DNA of 64,000 nucleotides, taken from Pseudomonas sp. BBP2017. Lineage in GTDB: Bacteria; Pseudomonadota; Gammaproteobacteria; Pseudomonadales; Pseudomonadaceae. The stretch spans positions 62,001 through 126,000 of the forward strand of contig NZ_PVZN01000009.1 in NCBI RefSeq assembly GCF_003024385.1. The letters run 5' to 3'. Below the pieces are notes generated by a model. That model saw only the letters and a program-made list of their open reading frames with translations. It ran no database searches and was not told where the DNA came from. Both the position numbers and the translations under genes were made by a program. Within the stretch, counting starts at the first letter, position 1, and each line of letters starts with the position of its first letter. Shown in pieces: positions 1-8,848 of the stretch.

Positions 1-341
1 GGGCGTTGCTCGGACAGGCGTTGGGCGATTTTCAGGCGGTCCACGGAATGTACCCAGTCAAAATGCTCGGCAATCGCGCGAGTCTTGTTTGACTGAATGG
101 GGCCGATGAAGTGCCAGGTCAAGGGCAGGTCGGTCAATTCGCCCTGTTTGTTCAAGGCTTCCTGCAGGTAGTTTTCGCCCACATCGCGAACCCCGGCAGC
201 AAAGGCTTCACGCACGGCGGCGGCGGGTTTGGTCTTGCTCACCGCCAGCAGGCGGATGTCGGATGGCGCACGTCCAGCGGCCTTGGCGGCAGCGCTGATG
301 CGGGCGGTGAGCGTGGAAAGGTTGTCTGCTATGGTGGACAT
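1..341 (-). CDS. yggS: YggS/PLPBP family pyridoxal-phosphate homeostasis protein (3' part outside window)
   Basis: The N-terminal 113 or so residues of a PLP-binding protein of the YggS/PROSC family, running off the left edge of the window. Read on the minus strand it starts MSTIADNLSTLTARI and contains AVSKTKP, where the second Lys of this family binds PLP, followed by GVRDVGENYLQE and WHFIGPIQSNK, both family signatures. Known family role: binding and buffering free PLP; it has no enzymatic activity. It diverges from pilT with about 66 nt between the start codons, the usual Pseudomonas arrangement. Identity is secure; the end of the gene cannot be seen. Confidence 0.93.
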   Translation of the reverse strand, partial: MSTIADNLSTLTARISAAAKAAGRAPSDIRLLAVSKTKPAAAVREAFAAGVRDVGENYLQEALNKQGELTDLPLTWHFIGPIQSNKTRAIAEHFDWVHSVDRLKIAQRLSEQR

Positions 342-407
342 TGATCGATGCCGGCGGCTCTTTGGGTCTGCGGCATTCTACCTGCTTGGCAGCCTTTGGG
401 GAGTCTC

Positions 408-1436
408 ATGGATGTGACTGAACTGTTGGCCCTGGCGACAAGGGCCGGGGCCTCGGACCTGCACCTGGCGGCGGCAGAGGTGCCGGCCATACGTCTGGAT
501 GGACGAATGTGCCGTGTGGATCTGCCAGCCCTGAGTGCTGAACAGGTGCTTGAATTGCTGGGGCAGTTGATGACCGCAGCGCAGAAAAAGGATTTCGAAA
601 CGCTTCTGGAAATCGATTTTTCCATCGCTGTACCGGATCTGGCCCGGTTTCGGGTCAATGCGTTCACCCAGTGCCGAGGGCCGTCGGCGGTGCTACGAGT
701 GATCCCGAGTCAGGTGTACAGCCTTGCCGAGCTGGGTTTGGGCGACGTGTTCCGGAAGATTGCCGAGTTGCCTGCGGGGCTAGTGCTGGTCACTGGCCCA
801 ACCGGTTCCGGCAAGTCCACCACTCTGGCGGCTTTGCTTGATCACCTGAATCGAGAGCGGCAGTTGCACATTCTCACCCTGGAAGACCCCATCGAGTTTA
901 TCCACAAGCCACAACGCAGCATGATCAGCCAGCGTGAAATCGGCCGGCATAGCCATGGCTTTGCTCAGGCCTTGCGCGCTGCGCTGCGTCAGGACCCGGA
1001 TGTGATCATGCTCGGTGAACTGCGTGACGCTCAAACGATTCGCCTGGCGCTGACCGCTGCGGAAACCGGGCATCTGGTGTTGGCTACGGTGCACGCCGGG
1101 TCGGCGGCAAAAACCATCGACCGGCTGGTGGATGTCTTTGCCGCTGAGGAAAAGCTGCTGGTTCGCGCCATGCTCGCCGAAGCCCTGCAAGCGGTGGTGT
1201 CACAGGTGCTGGTGGAGAAAGTGGACGGTGGACGCGTGGCGGCGCATGAGATTCTGCTGGCCACGCCGGCAGTGCGCAGCCTGGTGCGCGAAGGCAAAGT
1301 GGCGCAGCTGTATTCGACGATACAAACGGGCGGGGCGTCAGGTATGCAGACCCTGGACAGTTGCCTGCAGGGCCTGGTGACGCGTGGAGTGATCAACCTT
1401 GAAAGCGCCCACGTGCGGACGCATGAATGGCATTAA
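408..1436 (+). CDS. pilT: Type IV pilus retraction ATPase PilT
   Basis: A 342-residue hexameric secretion-type ATPase that powers pilus retraction from the cytoplasmic side of the pilus base. The sequence shows an N-terminal PAS-like domain, Walker A GPTGSGKST at about residues 130-138, an Asp box (TLEDPIE, about 157-163), Walker B with DPDVIMLGELRD at about 196-207, and a His box GHLVLATVHAG at about 221-231. The start at 408 (MDVTELLALA) matches the usual PilT N-terminus; an upstream in-frame start at 348 would add 20 residues unlike the family. It diverges from yggS. The rest of the pilus assembly machinery in this window is the compact pilM-Q operon at 12.9-16.6 kb. Confidence 0.95.
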   Translation: MDVTELLALATRAGASDLHLAAAEVPAIRLDGRMCRVDLPALSAEQVLELLGQLMTAAQKKDFETLLEIDFSIAVPDLARFRVNAFTQCRGPSAVLRVIPSQVYSLAELGLGDVFRKIAELPAGLVLVTGPTGSGKSTTLAALLDHLNRERQLHILTLEDPIEFIHKPQRSMISQREIGRHSHGFAQALRAALRQDPDVIMLGELRDAQTIRLALTAAETGHLVLATVHAGSAAKTIDRLVDVFAAEEKLLVRAMLAEALQAVVSQVLVEKVDGGRVAAHEILLATPAVRSLVREGKVAQLYSTIQTGGASGMQTLDSCLQGLVTRGVINLESAHVRTHEWH

Positions 1437-2053
1437 CGCTTGGCCAGGGCCAATTGCTGGCTTTTCGGCAGGACGCGCTTGGCAACCACATAGCGGCTGC
1501 GCCAGAACGGCTTGTTCAGCGTGTCGATGCTGACTCGCTTGCCCGTACGCGGGGCGTGGATGAAGCGGTCGTTGCCCAGATAGATGGCAACATGATTGAC
1601 CCGCCGGCTCTTGATGTTGAAAAAGATCAGATCGCCGGGCTTGAGGTTATTACGATCGACTTTCACCCCGTGACCCTGGGCCATGGCATTGGAGGTTCGG
1701 GGCAGGTCGACGTCAGCGATGTCGTTGAAGGCATACTTGACCAGGCCGCTGCAGTCGAAGCCTTTGCTCGGGCTGCTGCCGCCCCAACGATAAGGCGTGC
1801 CCAGGACATTGACGGCACGGCTGAGCACATCGCTGCTCTGCTGCGGCGACATCGACGCGACCGGCAGGCTTGGCTTGCTGGGGCGGGTGCGGAGCTGGGC
1901 CTTGGTGCTGACGTTCTTGTTCGAACGTGCAGCCGCAGAATAAGTGGACTGGGTGGAGAAGCCGTTGGGTAAACGTTGCTCACGGTTGGTGGCGTGGGCG
2001 GCCAGTGGCAATAATAGGCAAAGGGTCAGCCATGTCTTGAAAAGATGACGCAT
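1433..2053 (-). CDS. Secreted NlpC/P60 (C40) peptidoglycan endopeptidase
   Basis: A 206-residue exported cell-wall peptidase. Residues 1-21 form a signal peptide ending LAAHA. After a basic, Ser/Thr-rich linker comes an NlpC/P60 domain (about 75-195). Its catalytic Cys101 lies in FDCSGLVKYAF, the His is His154 in VNHVAIYLG, and a third polar His166 lies in FIHAPRTGK. Family members cut the D-Glu-mDAP (or related) bond in peptide stems. Its 3' end overlaps the pilT stop by 4 nt in convergent orientation, with no terminator between. The exact substrate is not predictable from sequence. Confidence 0.9.
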   Translation of the reverse strand: MRHLFKTWLTLCLLLPLAAHATNREQRLPNGFSTQSTYSAAARSNKNVSTKAQLRTRPSKPSLPVASMSPQQSSDVLSRAVNVLGTPYRWGGSSPSKGFDCSGLVKYAFNDIADVDLPRTSNAMAQGHGVKVDRNNLKPGDLIFFNIKSRRVNHVAIYLGNDRFIHAPRTGKRVSIDTLNKPFWRSRYVVAKRVLPKSQQLALAKR

Positions 2054-2207
2054 GGGCAGGGCTCTTGTTGGTTAGCGCGCAACTTTATAACAGCTTTCTG
2101 ATCAATTTTTGATCCGCTGGTCGATTGGTTCCGTCCGTCCGTCGCCCTAACACAAAAAAGTCACATTTTTTCTTAGAAAATTTATCGATAACCCTCAGAG
2201 GCTATGA

Positions 2208-2627
2208 ATGAACAGTTATCAACAGGATGGACAGCTGCATGACACGCACAGCAAGGTGATCGGTTATCTGCTGTGGATTTTCGGCTTTACCGGGGCGCAC
2301 CGGTTTTATTACGGCAAGCCTGTCACCGGTACGATCTGGTTTTTCACCTTGGGACTGCTGGGCATCGGCTGGCTGATCGACCTGTTCCTGATCCCGGCGA
2401 TGGATCGCGAGGCTGACCTGCGTTTTCACGCCGGCCCCCTGGACTACAGCCTGAGCTGGATCCTGTTGACCTTCCTCGGCATTTTCGGCGTACACCGTAT
2501 GTACCAGGGCAAATGGATCACCGGGATCATCTACCTGTGCACGGGTGGATTGTTTCTGGTCGGGGTCTTGTATGACTTCTGGACGCTGAACACCCAGGTG
2601 TCGCTGGCCAACGCCCAGCGCCGTTGA
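2208..2627 (+). CDS. Double TM2-domain membrane protein
   Basis: A 139-residue inner-membrane protein with two TM2 units. The first (about residues 14-65) has GYLLWIFGFTGAHRFYYG followed by a second hydrophobic segment ending DLFLIPAM. The second (about 80-130) repeats the plan with LLTFLGIFGVHRMYQGKW and GVLYDFWTL. Each unit has two membrane helices around a G(A/V)HR(F/M)Y turn, so about four helices in all. TM2 proteins have no established molecular role in bacteria. An alternative ATG 4 nt upstream is out of frame. It is convergent with the SPOR gene and separated from it by a hairpin. Confidence 0.85.
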   Translation: MNSYQQDGQLHDTHSKVIGYLLWIFGFTGAHRFYYGKPVTGTIWFFTLGLLGIGWLIDLFLIPAMDREADLRFHAGPLDYSLSWILLTFLGIFGVHRMYQGKWITGIIYLCTGGLFLVGVLYDFWTLNTQVSLANAQRR

Positions 2628-2632
2628 ATGCC

Positions 2633-2660
2633 GCGGCCTTGTCGTTGCCGACAAGGCCGC
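2633..2660. terminator. Hairpin between convergent TM2 and SPOR genes
   Basis: Perfect 12-bp inverted repeat (GCGGCCTTGTCG / CGACAAGGCCGC) with a 4-nt loop, lying in the 41-nt gap between two convergent stop codons. There is no U-tract on either side, so it is a transcript-end or stabilising hairpin rather than a textbook intrinsic terminator. Confidence 0.55.
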
Positions 2661-2668
2661 TGGCGGGA

Positions 2669-3358
2669 TTACTGGCGGGTCTGACGCTGCTGTAGCAGCA
2701 GGTTGCTGAAGCCGCTGCCGGCCAGTTGTTTCTGGGCCACGGTCAGCTGTTCGCGATTGCTGAACGGGCCGACCAGTACCCGGTACCAGGTTTCTTCTTT
2801 GACGGTGCCGGACTCCACCTTGACCGCCTGGCCGAGCAGAATGATTTGCGCACGGACCTTGTCGGCATCGGCCTGTTTGCGGAACGACCCGGCCTGCAGG
2901 AAGAATTGGGTTGTTGCCGCCGGCTTGATCACCGCTGGTGCCGGTGGTGGCGTCTGCCCCATCAGCGCGGCCTGGGCCCGTGCGGTATCGATCTTCGCCG
3001 CTTCAGCCGGAGTGACCGGCGGTTGCGCCGGTACCGGCGGGGTTTTCTCCGGTACCGCTTCAGGCGGCACGATCACTTCCGACTCGGGCAGCAAGGTATA
3101 GAAGTCGTACTTGGGCTTGACCGGTTGTTGCGGGCTCGGCGCAGTCTTGTTGGCTTCAGCGGCTTTCTCGGCTTTCTGCTGTTCCGGCTTGCTGCGCTTG
3201 ACCTCTTCATTGCCCGGCTCAAGCTTCATCAGAAACACAATGAAGGCGCCGACGCTCAGGCCGATCGCCAGCCACAACCAGCCCGGGATCGGTTGCTTGG
3301 CAGGGGCCTGGTTGCGACTGGCGCCGCGCTTGGGTGCGGGTTTTTTCTTGGCAGCCAA
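2669..3358 (-). CDS. FtsN-like SPOR-domain membrane protein
   Basis: A 229-residue bitopic protein: a short basic cytoplasmic tail (AAKKKPAPKRG), one membrane helix at about 27-44 (WLWLAIGLSVGAFIVFLM), a long Pro/Ala/Lys-rich periplasmic linker, and a C-terminal SPOR domain at about 150-229 (FFLQAGSFRKQADADKVRAQ). SPOR domains bind denuded septal glycan. This plan and the position directly after argS are those of the FtsN-like divisome activator. The start is TTG, one nucleotide after the argS stop (TAAGTTG), so the two genes are probably translationally coupled. FtsN function is inferred from architecture and context. Confidence 0.85.
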   Translation of the reverse strand: MAAKKKPAPKRGASRNQAPAKQPIPGWLWLAIGLSVGAFIVFLMKLEPGNEEVKRSKPEQQKAEKAAEANKTAPSPQQPVKPKYDFYTLLPESEVIVPPEAVPEKTPPVPAQPPVTPAEAAKIDTARAQAALMGQTPPPAPAVIKPAATTQFFLQAGSFRKQADADKVRAQIILLGQAVKVESGTVKEETWYRVLVGPFSNREQLTVAQKQLAGSGFSNLLLQQRQTRQ

Positions 3359-3359
3359 C

Positions 3360-5096
3360 TTACATACGCTCCAGGGTTTCCAGGCCGAGCAGTTCCAGAC
3401 CTTGCTTGAGGGTACGGCCAGTCAGGGCGGCCAGGCGCAGGCGGCTCTGCTGTTGTTCAGGGGTTTCGGCGGCCAGGATCGGGCAGTTCTCGTAGAAGCT
3501 GGAGAACAGGCCGGCGACGTCGTACAGGTAGGCGCAGAGGACGTGTGGGGTGCCTTTTTCGGCGACGTTGTTCAGGATTTCGCCGAATTGTGCCAGGCGC
3601 GCGGCGAGGTCTTGTTCCTGGGCGGCTTGCAGGACGATCTGGCCGTCCACTTCATCGAAGCGCTTGCCCAGTTTGCGGAACACACCAGCGACGCGGGTGT
3701 AGGCGTACAGCAGGTACGGCGCGGTGTTGCCTTCGAAGTTGAGCATCAGTTCGAAGTTGAAGCTGTAGTCGCTGGTGCGGTGCTTGGACAGGTCGGCGTA
3801 CTTGACCGCATCGATGCCGACCACCTGGCCGATTGCGCGCAGTTCGTCTTCTGGCAGCTCAGGGTTCTTCTCTTTGACCAGGGTGTAAGCGCGCTCCTTG
3901 GCTTCAGTGAGCAGGTCGATCAACTTCACCGTGCCGCCGTCGCGGGTCTTGAACGGGCGGCCATCGGCGCCGTTCATGGTGCCGAAGCCCATGTGTTCCA
4001 TTTGCATCGGGTGGCCGACGAAGCCGGCCAGACGGGCGACTTCGAACACTTGGTTGAAGTGCAGGGCCTGGCGCTGGTCGACGAAGTACAGGGCGCGGTC
4101 GGCCTTGAGTACGTTGCTGCGATAGCGCACGGCTGCCAGGTCGGTGGTGGCATACAGGTAGCCGCCGTCGGCCTTCTGCACGATCACGGGCAGTGGCTCG
4201 CCTTCAGCGGTCTTGAACGCTTCAAGGAACACGCACTGGGCGCCCTTGCTTTCAACCAGCAGGCCCTTGGCCTTGAGGTCGTTGACGACATTGGCCAGAT
4301 CATCGTTATAGGCACTTTCGCCCATGACGTCGGCCATGGTCAGTTTGACGTTGAGCAGTTCGTACGTCTTCTGGCAGTGCGACAGCGAGATGTCCTTGAA
4401 GCGGGTCCACAGCTTCAGGCAGTCCTCGTCACCGGCTTGTAGCTTGACCACTAGGCCACGGGCGCGGTCGGCGAACTCTTCCGACTCGTCGAAGCGTTTT
4501 TTCGCCGCGCGGTAGAAGTTTTCCAGGTCCGACAGCTCGTCGCTGGTGATCGGGTTCTCTTGCAGGTAGGCCATCAGCATGCCGAACTGGGTGCCCCAGT
4601 CGCCAACGTGGTTCTGACGAATCACAGTGTCGCCGAGGAACTCCAGGACGCGCGACACGGCGTCGCCGATGATGGTCGAGCGCAGGTGGCCGACGTGCAT
4701 TTCTTTGGCCAGGTTAGGGGCCGACAGGTCGACCACTACCTTCTGCTGCGGGCCGGCCTTGCTCACACCGAGCTTGGCGTCGGCCAGCGCGGCATCCAGG
4801 CGAGCGGCCAGGGCCTGGGTATTCTGGAAGAAGTTGAGAAAGCCCGGGCCGGCGATCTCGACCTTGCTGACCTGCTCGTCGGCAGGCAGCGCGGCAATGA
4901 TTTTTTCTGCCAGCTCGCGGGGTTTCATGCCGGCCGGCTTGGCCAGCATCATCGCGATGTTGCTGGCGAAGTCGCCGTGGGTTTTGTCCCGGGCGTTTTC
5001 CACCTGGATCGCCGGCGTCAGCCCTTCAGGCAACACACCGTCGGTGACGAGTTGGGTGAGGGCTTGCTGGATAAGCTGGCGAATGGTGTCTTTCAT
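3360..5096 (-). CDS. argS: Arginyl-tRNA synthetase
   Basis: A 578-residue class Ia synthetase charging tRNA-Arg. It shows the N-terminal additional (tRNA D-loop binding) domain, the HIGH-type motif as HVGH at residues 134-137 in [17 protein letters not shown], the conserved [12 protein letters not shown], and the C-terminal anticodon-binding helical domain ending [10 protein letters not shown]. As usual for ArgRS, a canonical KMSK is absent. The start at 5096 ([10 protein letters not shown]) was chosen because the frame extended upstream runs through a REP element and is not protein-like. It lies downstream of priA and upstream of the SPOR gene. Confidence 0.97.
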   Translation of the reverse strand: MKDTIRQLIQQALTQLVTDGVLPEGLTPAIQVENARDKTHGDFASNIAMMLAKPAGMKPRELAEKIIAALPADEQVSKVEIAGPGFLNFFQNTQALAARLDAALADAKLGVSKAGPQQKVVVDLSAPNLAKEMHVGHLRSTIIGDAVSRVLEFLGDTVIRQNHVGDWGTQFGMLMAYLQENPITSDELSDLENFYRAAKKRFDESEEFADRARGLVVKLQAGDEDCLKLWTRFKDISLSHCQKTYELLNVKLTMADVMGESAYNDDLANVVNDLKAKGLLVESKGAQCVFLEAFKTAEGEPLPVIVQKADGGYLYATTDLAAVRYRSNVLKADRALYFVDQRQALHFNQVFEVARLAGFVGHPMQMEHMGFGTMNGADGRPFKTRDGGTVKLIDLLTEAKERAYTLVKEKNPELPEDELRAIGQVVGIDAVKYADLSKHRTSDYSFNFELMLNFEGNTAPYLLYAYTRVAGVFRKLGKRFDEVDGQIVLQAAQEQDLAARLAQFGEILNNVAEKGTPHVLCAYLYDVAGLFSSFYENCPILAAETPEQQQSRLRLAALTGRTLKQGLELLGLETLERM

Positions 5097-5210
5097 GGGC
5101 TTCTCTTTCGACCGCAAGCGCGGCGGCGCTTCGATGCGCAGGTGGAAAAACTGGACATTATCCGTTGCCGGGGCGAGGTTGCCAACCTTTGGGGGATTTG
5201 TGGTGACTTT

Positions 5211-5237
5211 AATCGCGGGGCAAGCCCGCTCCCACAG
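5211..5237. repeat. Pseudomonas REP element (single)
   Basis: A solitary REP unit containing GCGGGGCAAGCCCGCTCCC, the same core seen near 10.2, 26.2, 46.6 and 53.5 kb. It lies in the 149-nt priA-argS gap, 9 nt from the priA stop. Confidence 0.85.
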
Positions 5238-5245
5238 GGGGGCTG

Positions 5246-7465
5246 TCAATACAAATCTACCGGGTCTACATCCAAAGACCAGCGCACCTGGCGCCCGGAC
5301 GGCATTTGTTCCAACAGTAGCAACCAGGCACTGATCAGTCGATGCAAAGGCGCCCGCGCATTGGCCTGGAGCAATAGTTGTGCACGAAAACGCCCCGCAC
5401 GTCGTTCCATCGGCGCCGGTACCGGGCCCAACAGCTCGATGCCCTGCAGGTTGTGCTCCGCCAGCAGTTGTTCGGCCGAGCTGCAGGCTTCGTCGAGGAA
5501 GCTCTCGGCCTGTCCCGGTTTGTGCGCTTCGGCGCGCAGCAGGGCGAGGTGGGCAAACGGTGGCAGTCCTGCGGCGCGGCGCTCGCTCAGGGCCTGCTCG
5601 GCAAAGGCGAAGTAGCCCTGTTCGGTCAGTTGCACCAGTAGCGGGTGGTCAGCCAGATGGGTCTGGATGATCACCTTGCCAGGCTCCTCGGCGCGCCCCG
5701 CGCGGCCGGCGACCTGAACGATAAGCTGGGCCATGCGCTCGCTGGCGCGGAAATCGCCGGAGAACAAGCCACCATCGGCATCGAGGATCGCCACCAGAGT
5801 CACTCGCGGGAAGTGGTGCCCTTTGGCGAGCATCTGGGTGCCAACCAGGATGCACGGCTGGCCGCGTTGGATGGTGTTGAACAGTTGGTTCATGGCGTCT
5901 TTGCGCGAGGTGCTGTCGCGGTCCACACGCAGTACCGGAAAGTCGGGGAACAGAATGCTCAGGCGTTCTTCGGCCCGCTCAGTGCCAGCGCCCACCGGGC
6001 GCAGGTCGACTTTGTTGCATTGCGGGCACTGGCGCGGCACACGTTCGTCGTAACCGCAGTGGTGGCAGCGCAGTTCGTTGGAGCGTTGGTGCACGGTCAT
6101 GCGCGCGTCGCAACGCGGGCATTCGGACATCCAGCCGCAATCATGGCACAGCAGAGTCGGGGCAAAGCCACGGCGATTGAGGAATACCAGCACCTGCTGG
6201 CCAGCGGCCAGGGTCTGGCCGATAGCCTGTTGCATTGGCCCGCTGATGCCGCTGTCCAGTGGTCGGCTCTTGACGTCCAGGCGCAGGAAGCGTGGCTGTT
6301 GGGCGCCACCGGCGCGCTGGTTGAGGCGCAGCAGGCCGTAGCGGCCGCTGTGGGCGTTGTGCAGGCTTTCCAGTGATGGCGTTGCCGAACCGAGCAGGAT
6401 CGGGATGTTTTCCTGGCGCGCTCGCACCAGGGCCAAGTCGCGGGCGTGGTAGCGCAGGCCTTCTTGCTGTTTATAGGAGCCGTCGTGCTCCTCGTCGATG
6501 ATGATCAGGCCAGGGTGCTTCATCGGCGTGAACAGTGCCGAGCGGGTGCCAATGATGATATCGGCCTCGCCGTCGCGGGCCGCCAGCCAGGCGTCCAGGC
6601 GTTCGCGGTCATTGACCGCCGAGTGCAGCAGGGCGATGCGGGCGTTGAAGCGCTGTTCGAAGCGCGCCAGGGTCTGCGGCCCGAGGTTGATTTCCGGAAT
6701 CAGGATCAGCGCCTGCTTTCCGGCCTCAAGGGTTTCGCGGATCAGTTGCAGGTAGACCTCGGTCTTGCCGCTGCCGGTCACGCCGGCGAGCAGGAAGGCA
6801 TGAAAACTGTCGAAGCCCGAACGCACGGCATTGAAGGCTGCGCGTTGTTCGTCGTTGAGTGGCAGCTCGGGTTGGGCCAGCCAGTGTTCGTGGCGCTCCA
6901 GAGGTAGATGGCGGCGCACTTCGACCTGGACCAGGTCTTTGGCCAGCAACAGGTCGAGGCTGTCCTTGCTCAGCATCAGCTTGCTCAGCAGGGTGTGGGC
7001 GACGCCGTGGGGGTGCTGTGCCAGAGTCGCCAGGGCTTCACGCTGACGTGGCGCGCGGGCGATGCGCGGATCATCCAGGCGCGCCCCCGGTGCAATCTGC
7101 CAGAAGCGTTCCTGGCGGGCCTCGGCCGGTTCGCCCTGGCGCAACAGCACCGGCAGGGCCCAGCTCAGGGTGTCGCCAAGGCTGTGCTGGTAGTACTGGG
7201 CCGTCCACAGGCACAGCTTGAACAGCGCCGGGGGCAGCGGCGAAATCGGGTCGAGCAGGGCAATTGCCGGCTTGAGTTTGTCCGCCGCAACCTCACTCTT
7301 GTCGGTGATTTCGATCAGGATGCCGATCATTTCCCGTCGCCCGAAGGGCACGCGGATACGCATGCCCGGGGTCAGCGCCTGGCGCGCCATGCTCGCTGGC
7401 GCCCTGTAGTCGAACAGTCGCCGCAGGGGCGAGGGCAGGGCGAGGCGCAGAATGACGTCGGACAC
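5246..7465 (-). CDS. priA: Primosomal replication restart helicase PriA
   Basis: A 739-residue 3'-to-5' DNA helicase that reloads the replisome at stalled forks. It has the N-terminal 3'-DNA-end binding domain ([20 protein letters not shown]), Walker A GVTGSGKT at about 228-235, a DEEH-type Walker B ([13 protein letters not shown]), a cluster of zinc-binding cysteines (CHDCGW, CPRC, CHHCG, CPQC) inserted in the second RecA lobe, and the C-terminal PriA domain. I place the start at the GTG at 7465 ([10 protein letters not shown]), which matches the family length; the longer frame from 7552 overlaps the rpmE promoter region. It diverges from rpmE. Confidence 0.95.
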   Translation of the reverse strand: MSDVILRLALPSPLRRLFDYRAPASMARQALTPGMRIRVPFGRREMIGILIEITDKSEVAADKLKPAIALLDPISPLPPALFKLCLWTAQYYQHSLGDTLSWALPVLLRQGEPAEARQERFWQIAPGARLDDPRIARAPRQREALATLAQHPHGVAHTLLSKLMLSKDSLDLLLAKDLVQVEVRRHLPLERHEHWLAQPELPLNDEQRAAFNAVRSGFDSFHAFLLAGVTGSGKTEVYLQLIRETLEAGKQALILIPEINLGPQTLARFEQRFNARIALLHSAVNDRERLDAWLAARDGEADIIIGTRSALFTPMKHPGLIIIDEEHDGSYKQQEGLRYHARDLALVRARQENIPILLGSATPSLESLHNAHSGRYGLLRLNQRAGGAQQPRFLRLDVKSRPLDSGISGPMQQAIGQTLAAGQQVLVFLNRRGFAPTLLCHDCGWMSECPRCDARMTVHQRSNELRCHHCGYDERVPRQCPQCNKVDLRPVGAGTERAEERLSILFPDFPVLRVDRDSTSRKDAMNQLFNTIQRGQPCILVGTQMLAKGHHFPRVTLVAILDADGGLFSGDFRASERMAQLIVQVAGRAGRAEEPGKVIIQTHLADHPLLVQLTEQGYFAFAEQALSERRAAGLPPFAHLALLRAEAHKPGQAESFLDEACSSAEQLLAEHNLQGIELLGPVPAPMERRAGRFRAQLLLQANARAPLHRLISAWLLLLEQMPSGRQVRWSLDVDPVDLY

Positions 7466-7537
7466 GCGATGAATTCTCTGAAGGGGGTTAGCAAGAGCCG
7501 GCGAGCCTAGCAGACGACGGTCGGTGCAAGCGACAAC

Positions 7538-7565
7538 TTGCGTTGACAGCATGCTCTGGTATTAT
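7538..7565 (+). promoter_or_regulatory. Candidate sigma70 promoter for rpmE
   Basis: A -10-like TATTAT at 7560-7565 with a weak -35 TTGCGT at 7538-7543 (16-nt spacer), in the priA/rpmE divergent region. A perfect TTGACA at 7543-7548 is also present but is only 11 nt from the TATTAT, so the pairing is uncertain. Read by eye only. Confidence 0.35.
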
Positions 7566-7633
7566 TCGCCGCCTAATTACGTGCGGTATTCAACAATGGT
7601 GTTGGGTGGCGGCACGCAGTCGAGGAAGTGACC

Positions 7634-7846
7634 ATGAAGCCAGAAATTCACCCGAATTATGAAGTAGTCGCAGTCACCTGCAGCTGCGGTAACAAGTTCG
7701 AAACTCGTTCGACCCTGTGCGCTCCACTGGGTACCGACGTATGCAACGAGTGCCACCCGTTCTACACCGGTAAGCAGAAGACTCTGGATACCGGCGGCCG
7801 CGTCAAGCGCTTCGAAGATCGCTTCGCAGCGTTCGGCAAGAAGTAA
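7634..7846 (+). CDS. rpmE: 50S ribosomal protein L31 (zinc-binding type)
   Basis: A 70-residue ribosomal protein, full length. The zinc-site cysteines C16 and C18 (TCSCGN) and C37 and C40 (CNEC) are all present, so this is the zinc-replete (C+) form rather than the zinc-free paralogue. The ATG at 7634 is preceded at good spacing by GAGGAA; an in-frame GTG six bases upstream lies within that ribosome binding site and was rejected. A strong intrinsic terminator follows within about 45 nt. Confidence 0.97.
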   Translation: MKPEIHPNYEVVAVTCSCGNKFETRSTLCAPLGTDVCNECHPFYTGKQKTLDTGGRVKRFEDRFAAFGKK

Positions 7847-7878
7847 GATTGCGCGTAGCCGGGCCGATGGGTTTGGCA

Positions 7879-8670
7879 ATGCTGCTGAAAAAGGCGTCCC
7901 TTGTGGGCGCCTTTTTTGTGGGCGCAATCTGGCAGTTGCAGGCACAGGCCTTCTGTCCGCTGCCTGTCGATCCCCAGCGGGTAACCGTGCGCCAGGTGGT
8001 CGATGGCGATACCTTGCGTCTGAATGATGGGCGCAGTGTTCGCCTGATTGGCCTCAATGCCCCGGAAATCGGCCGCAAGGGTCGAACCAGTGAACCCTTC
8101 GCCGAGGCTGCTCGTCAGCGTTTGCAGGCCTTGGTCAGGGCCAGTGGGGCTGAGGTCGAGCTGGTGCCGGGCGTCGAGTCCAAGGACAAGTATGGGCGCA
8201 CCTTGGCGCACATTTATGGTCGCACTGGCGACAATTTTGAAGCACAACTGCTCAGCGAAGGCCTTGGCTACCGGGTTGCCGTGGCTCCTAACGTGTCCCT
8301 CACCGACTGTCAGCAGCAGGCCGAGCGTGCCGCTCGTCAGCTGAAGGCCGGTGTATGGCGGCAATCACCCGTGATCCCGGCGGCACAGGTGCGGCAATCC
8401 GGCTTTGCCTTGATCGGCGGCAAAGTTATGGGTATCGAGCGGAATCGCGGAGGTATCTGGATCGAAATCGACGATACGTTGGTGCTTCAGGTCCCGGCGC
8501 GGCTGCAGCGCAATTTTCCTCCCTCCTTCCTTGATGGGCTCAAGGGCCGAAGCATCGAGGCGCGAGGTTGGGTGCTGGATCGTTCCCGCAAAGGCGGCCT
8601 GAAAACCGGGCAGAAGCGCTGGTTGCTGCCTTTGACTGATCCTTCGATGCTGGAGCGGGTCGAAAGATAA
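7879..8670 (+). CDS. Secreted staphylococcal-nuclease-like (TNase) protein
   Basis: About 263 residues from the ATG at 7879 (MLLKKASLVG); other in-frame starts are ATG 7867 and TTG 7849. A signal peptide (about 1-23, ending LQAQA) precedes an SNase domain at about 35-160. The three active-site residues of the family are in place: Arg in VRLIGL, Glu in NAPEIG and Arg in DKYGRTLAHIY; the metal-binding Asp lies in VVDGDTLRL. A C-terminal extension of roughly 100 residues (VMGIERNRGGIWIEIDD and onward) has an OB-like look but I do not recognise it. Predicted role: extracytoplasmic nucleic acid hydrolysis. Transcription from rpmE must read through a terminator that overlaps the signal-peptide codons. 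Confidence 0.85.
   Translation: MLLKKASLVGAFFVGAIWQLQAQAFCPLPVDPQRVTVRQVVDGDTLRLNDGRSVRLIGLNAPEIGRKGRTSEPFAEAARQRLQALVRASGAEVELVPGVESKDKYGRTLAHIYGRTGDNFEAQLLSEGLGYRVAVAPNVSLTDCQQQAERAARQLKAGVWRQSPVIPAAQVRQSGFALIGGKVMGIERNRGGIWIEIDDTLVLQVPARLQRNFPPSFLDGLKGRSIEARGWVLDRSRKGGLKTGQKRWLLPLTDPSMLERVER
7888..7917 (+). terminator. Intrinsic terminator of rpmE, inside the start of the nuclease gene
   Basis: AAAAAGGCGTCC / GGGCGCCTTTTTT stem with one G-U pair and a short loop (CTTGT), ending in six T. It is a textbook rho-independent terminator about 40 nt after the rpmE stop. It lies within codons 4-13 of the downstream nuclease reading frame, in the signal-peptide region. Confidence 0.85.
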
Positions 8671-8848
8671 AAAATTGTGGACATTTTTTTCTTCAATTGT
8701 ACACATTGAAACCCTTGCAGGCTGCGGCTCTTGGCGGAAAGTCGTAGGTTAAAGGCCTTGACACAAGTGACCGGCCAGTCTTGTCGGCCCTTTGCTCTTT
8801 GCGTATCCTCGGCGGTCCGTCAGAACAGTAAATAGCGGAATGCCCACC

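Noticed and set aside
3111..4442. A 443-codon open frame on the plus strand across the SPOR gene and argS
   Set aside because: Antisense to recognised domains of both genes; low-complexity, no homology recognised.
8758..8763. TTGACA upstream of maeB as a promoter -35 box
   Set aside because: No acceptable -10 is found at 15-19 nt downstream (the sequence there is TTGTCG-like), so I did not call a promoter.
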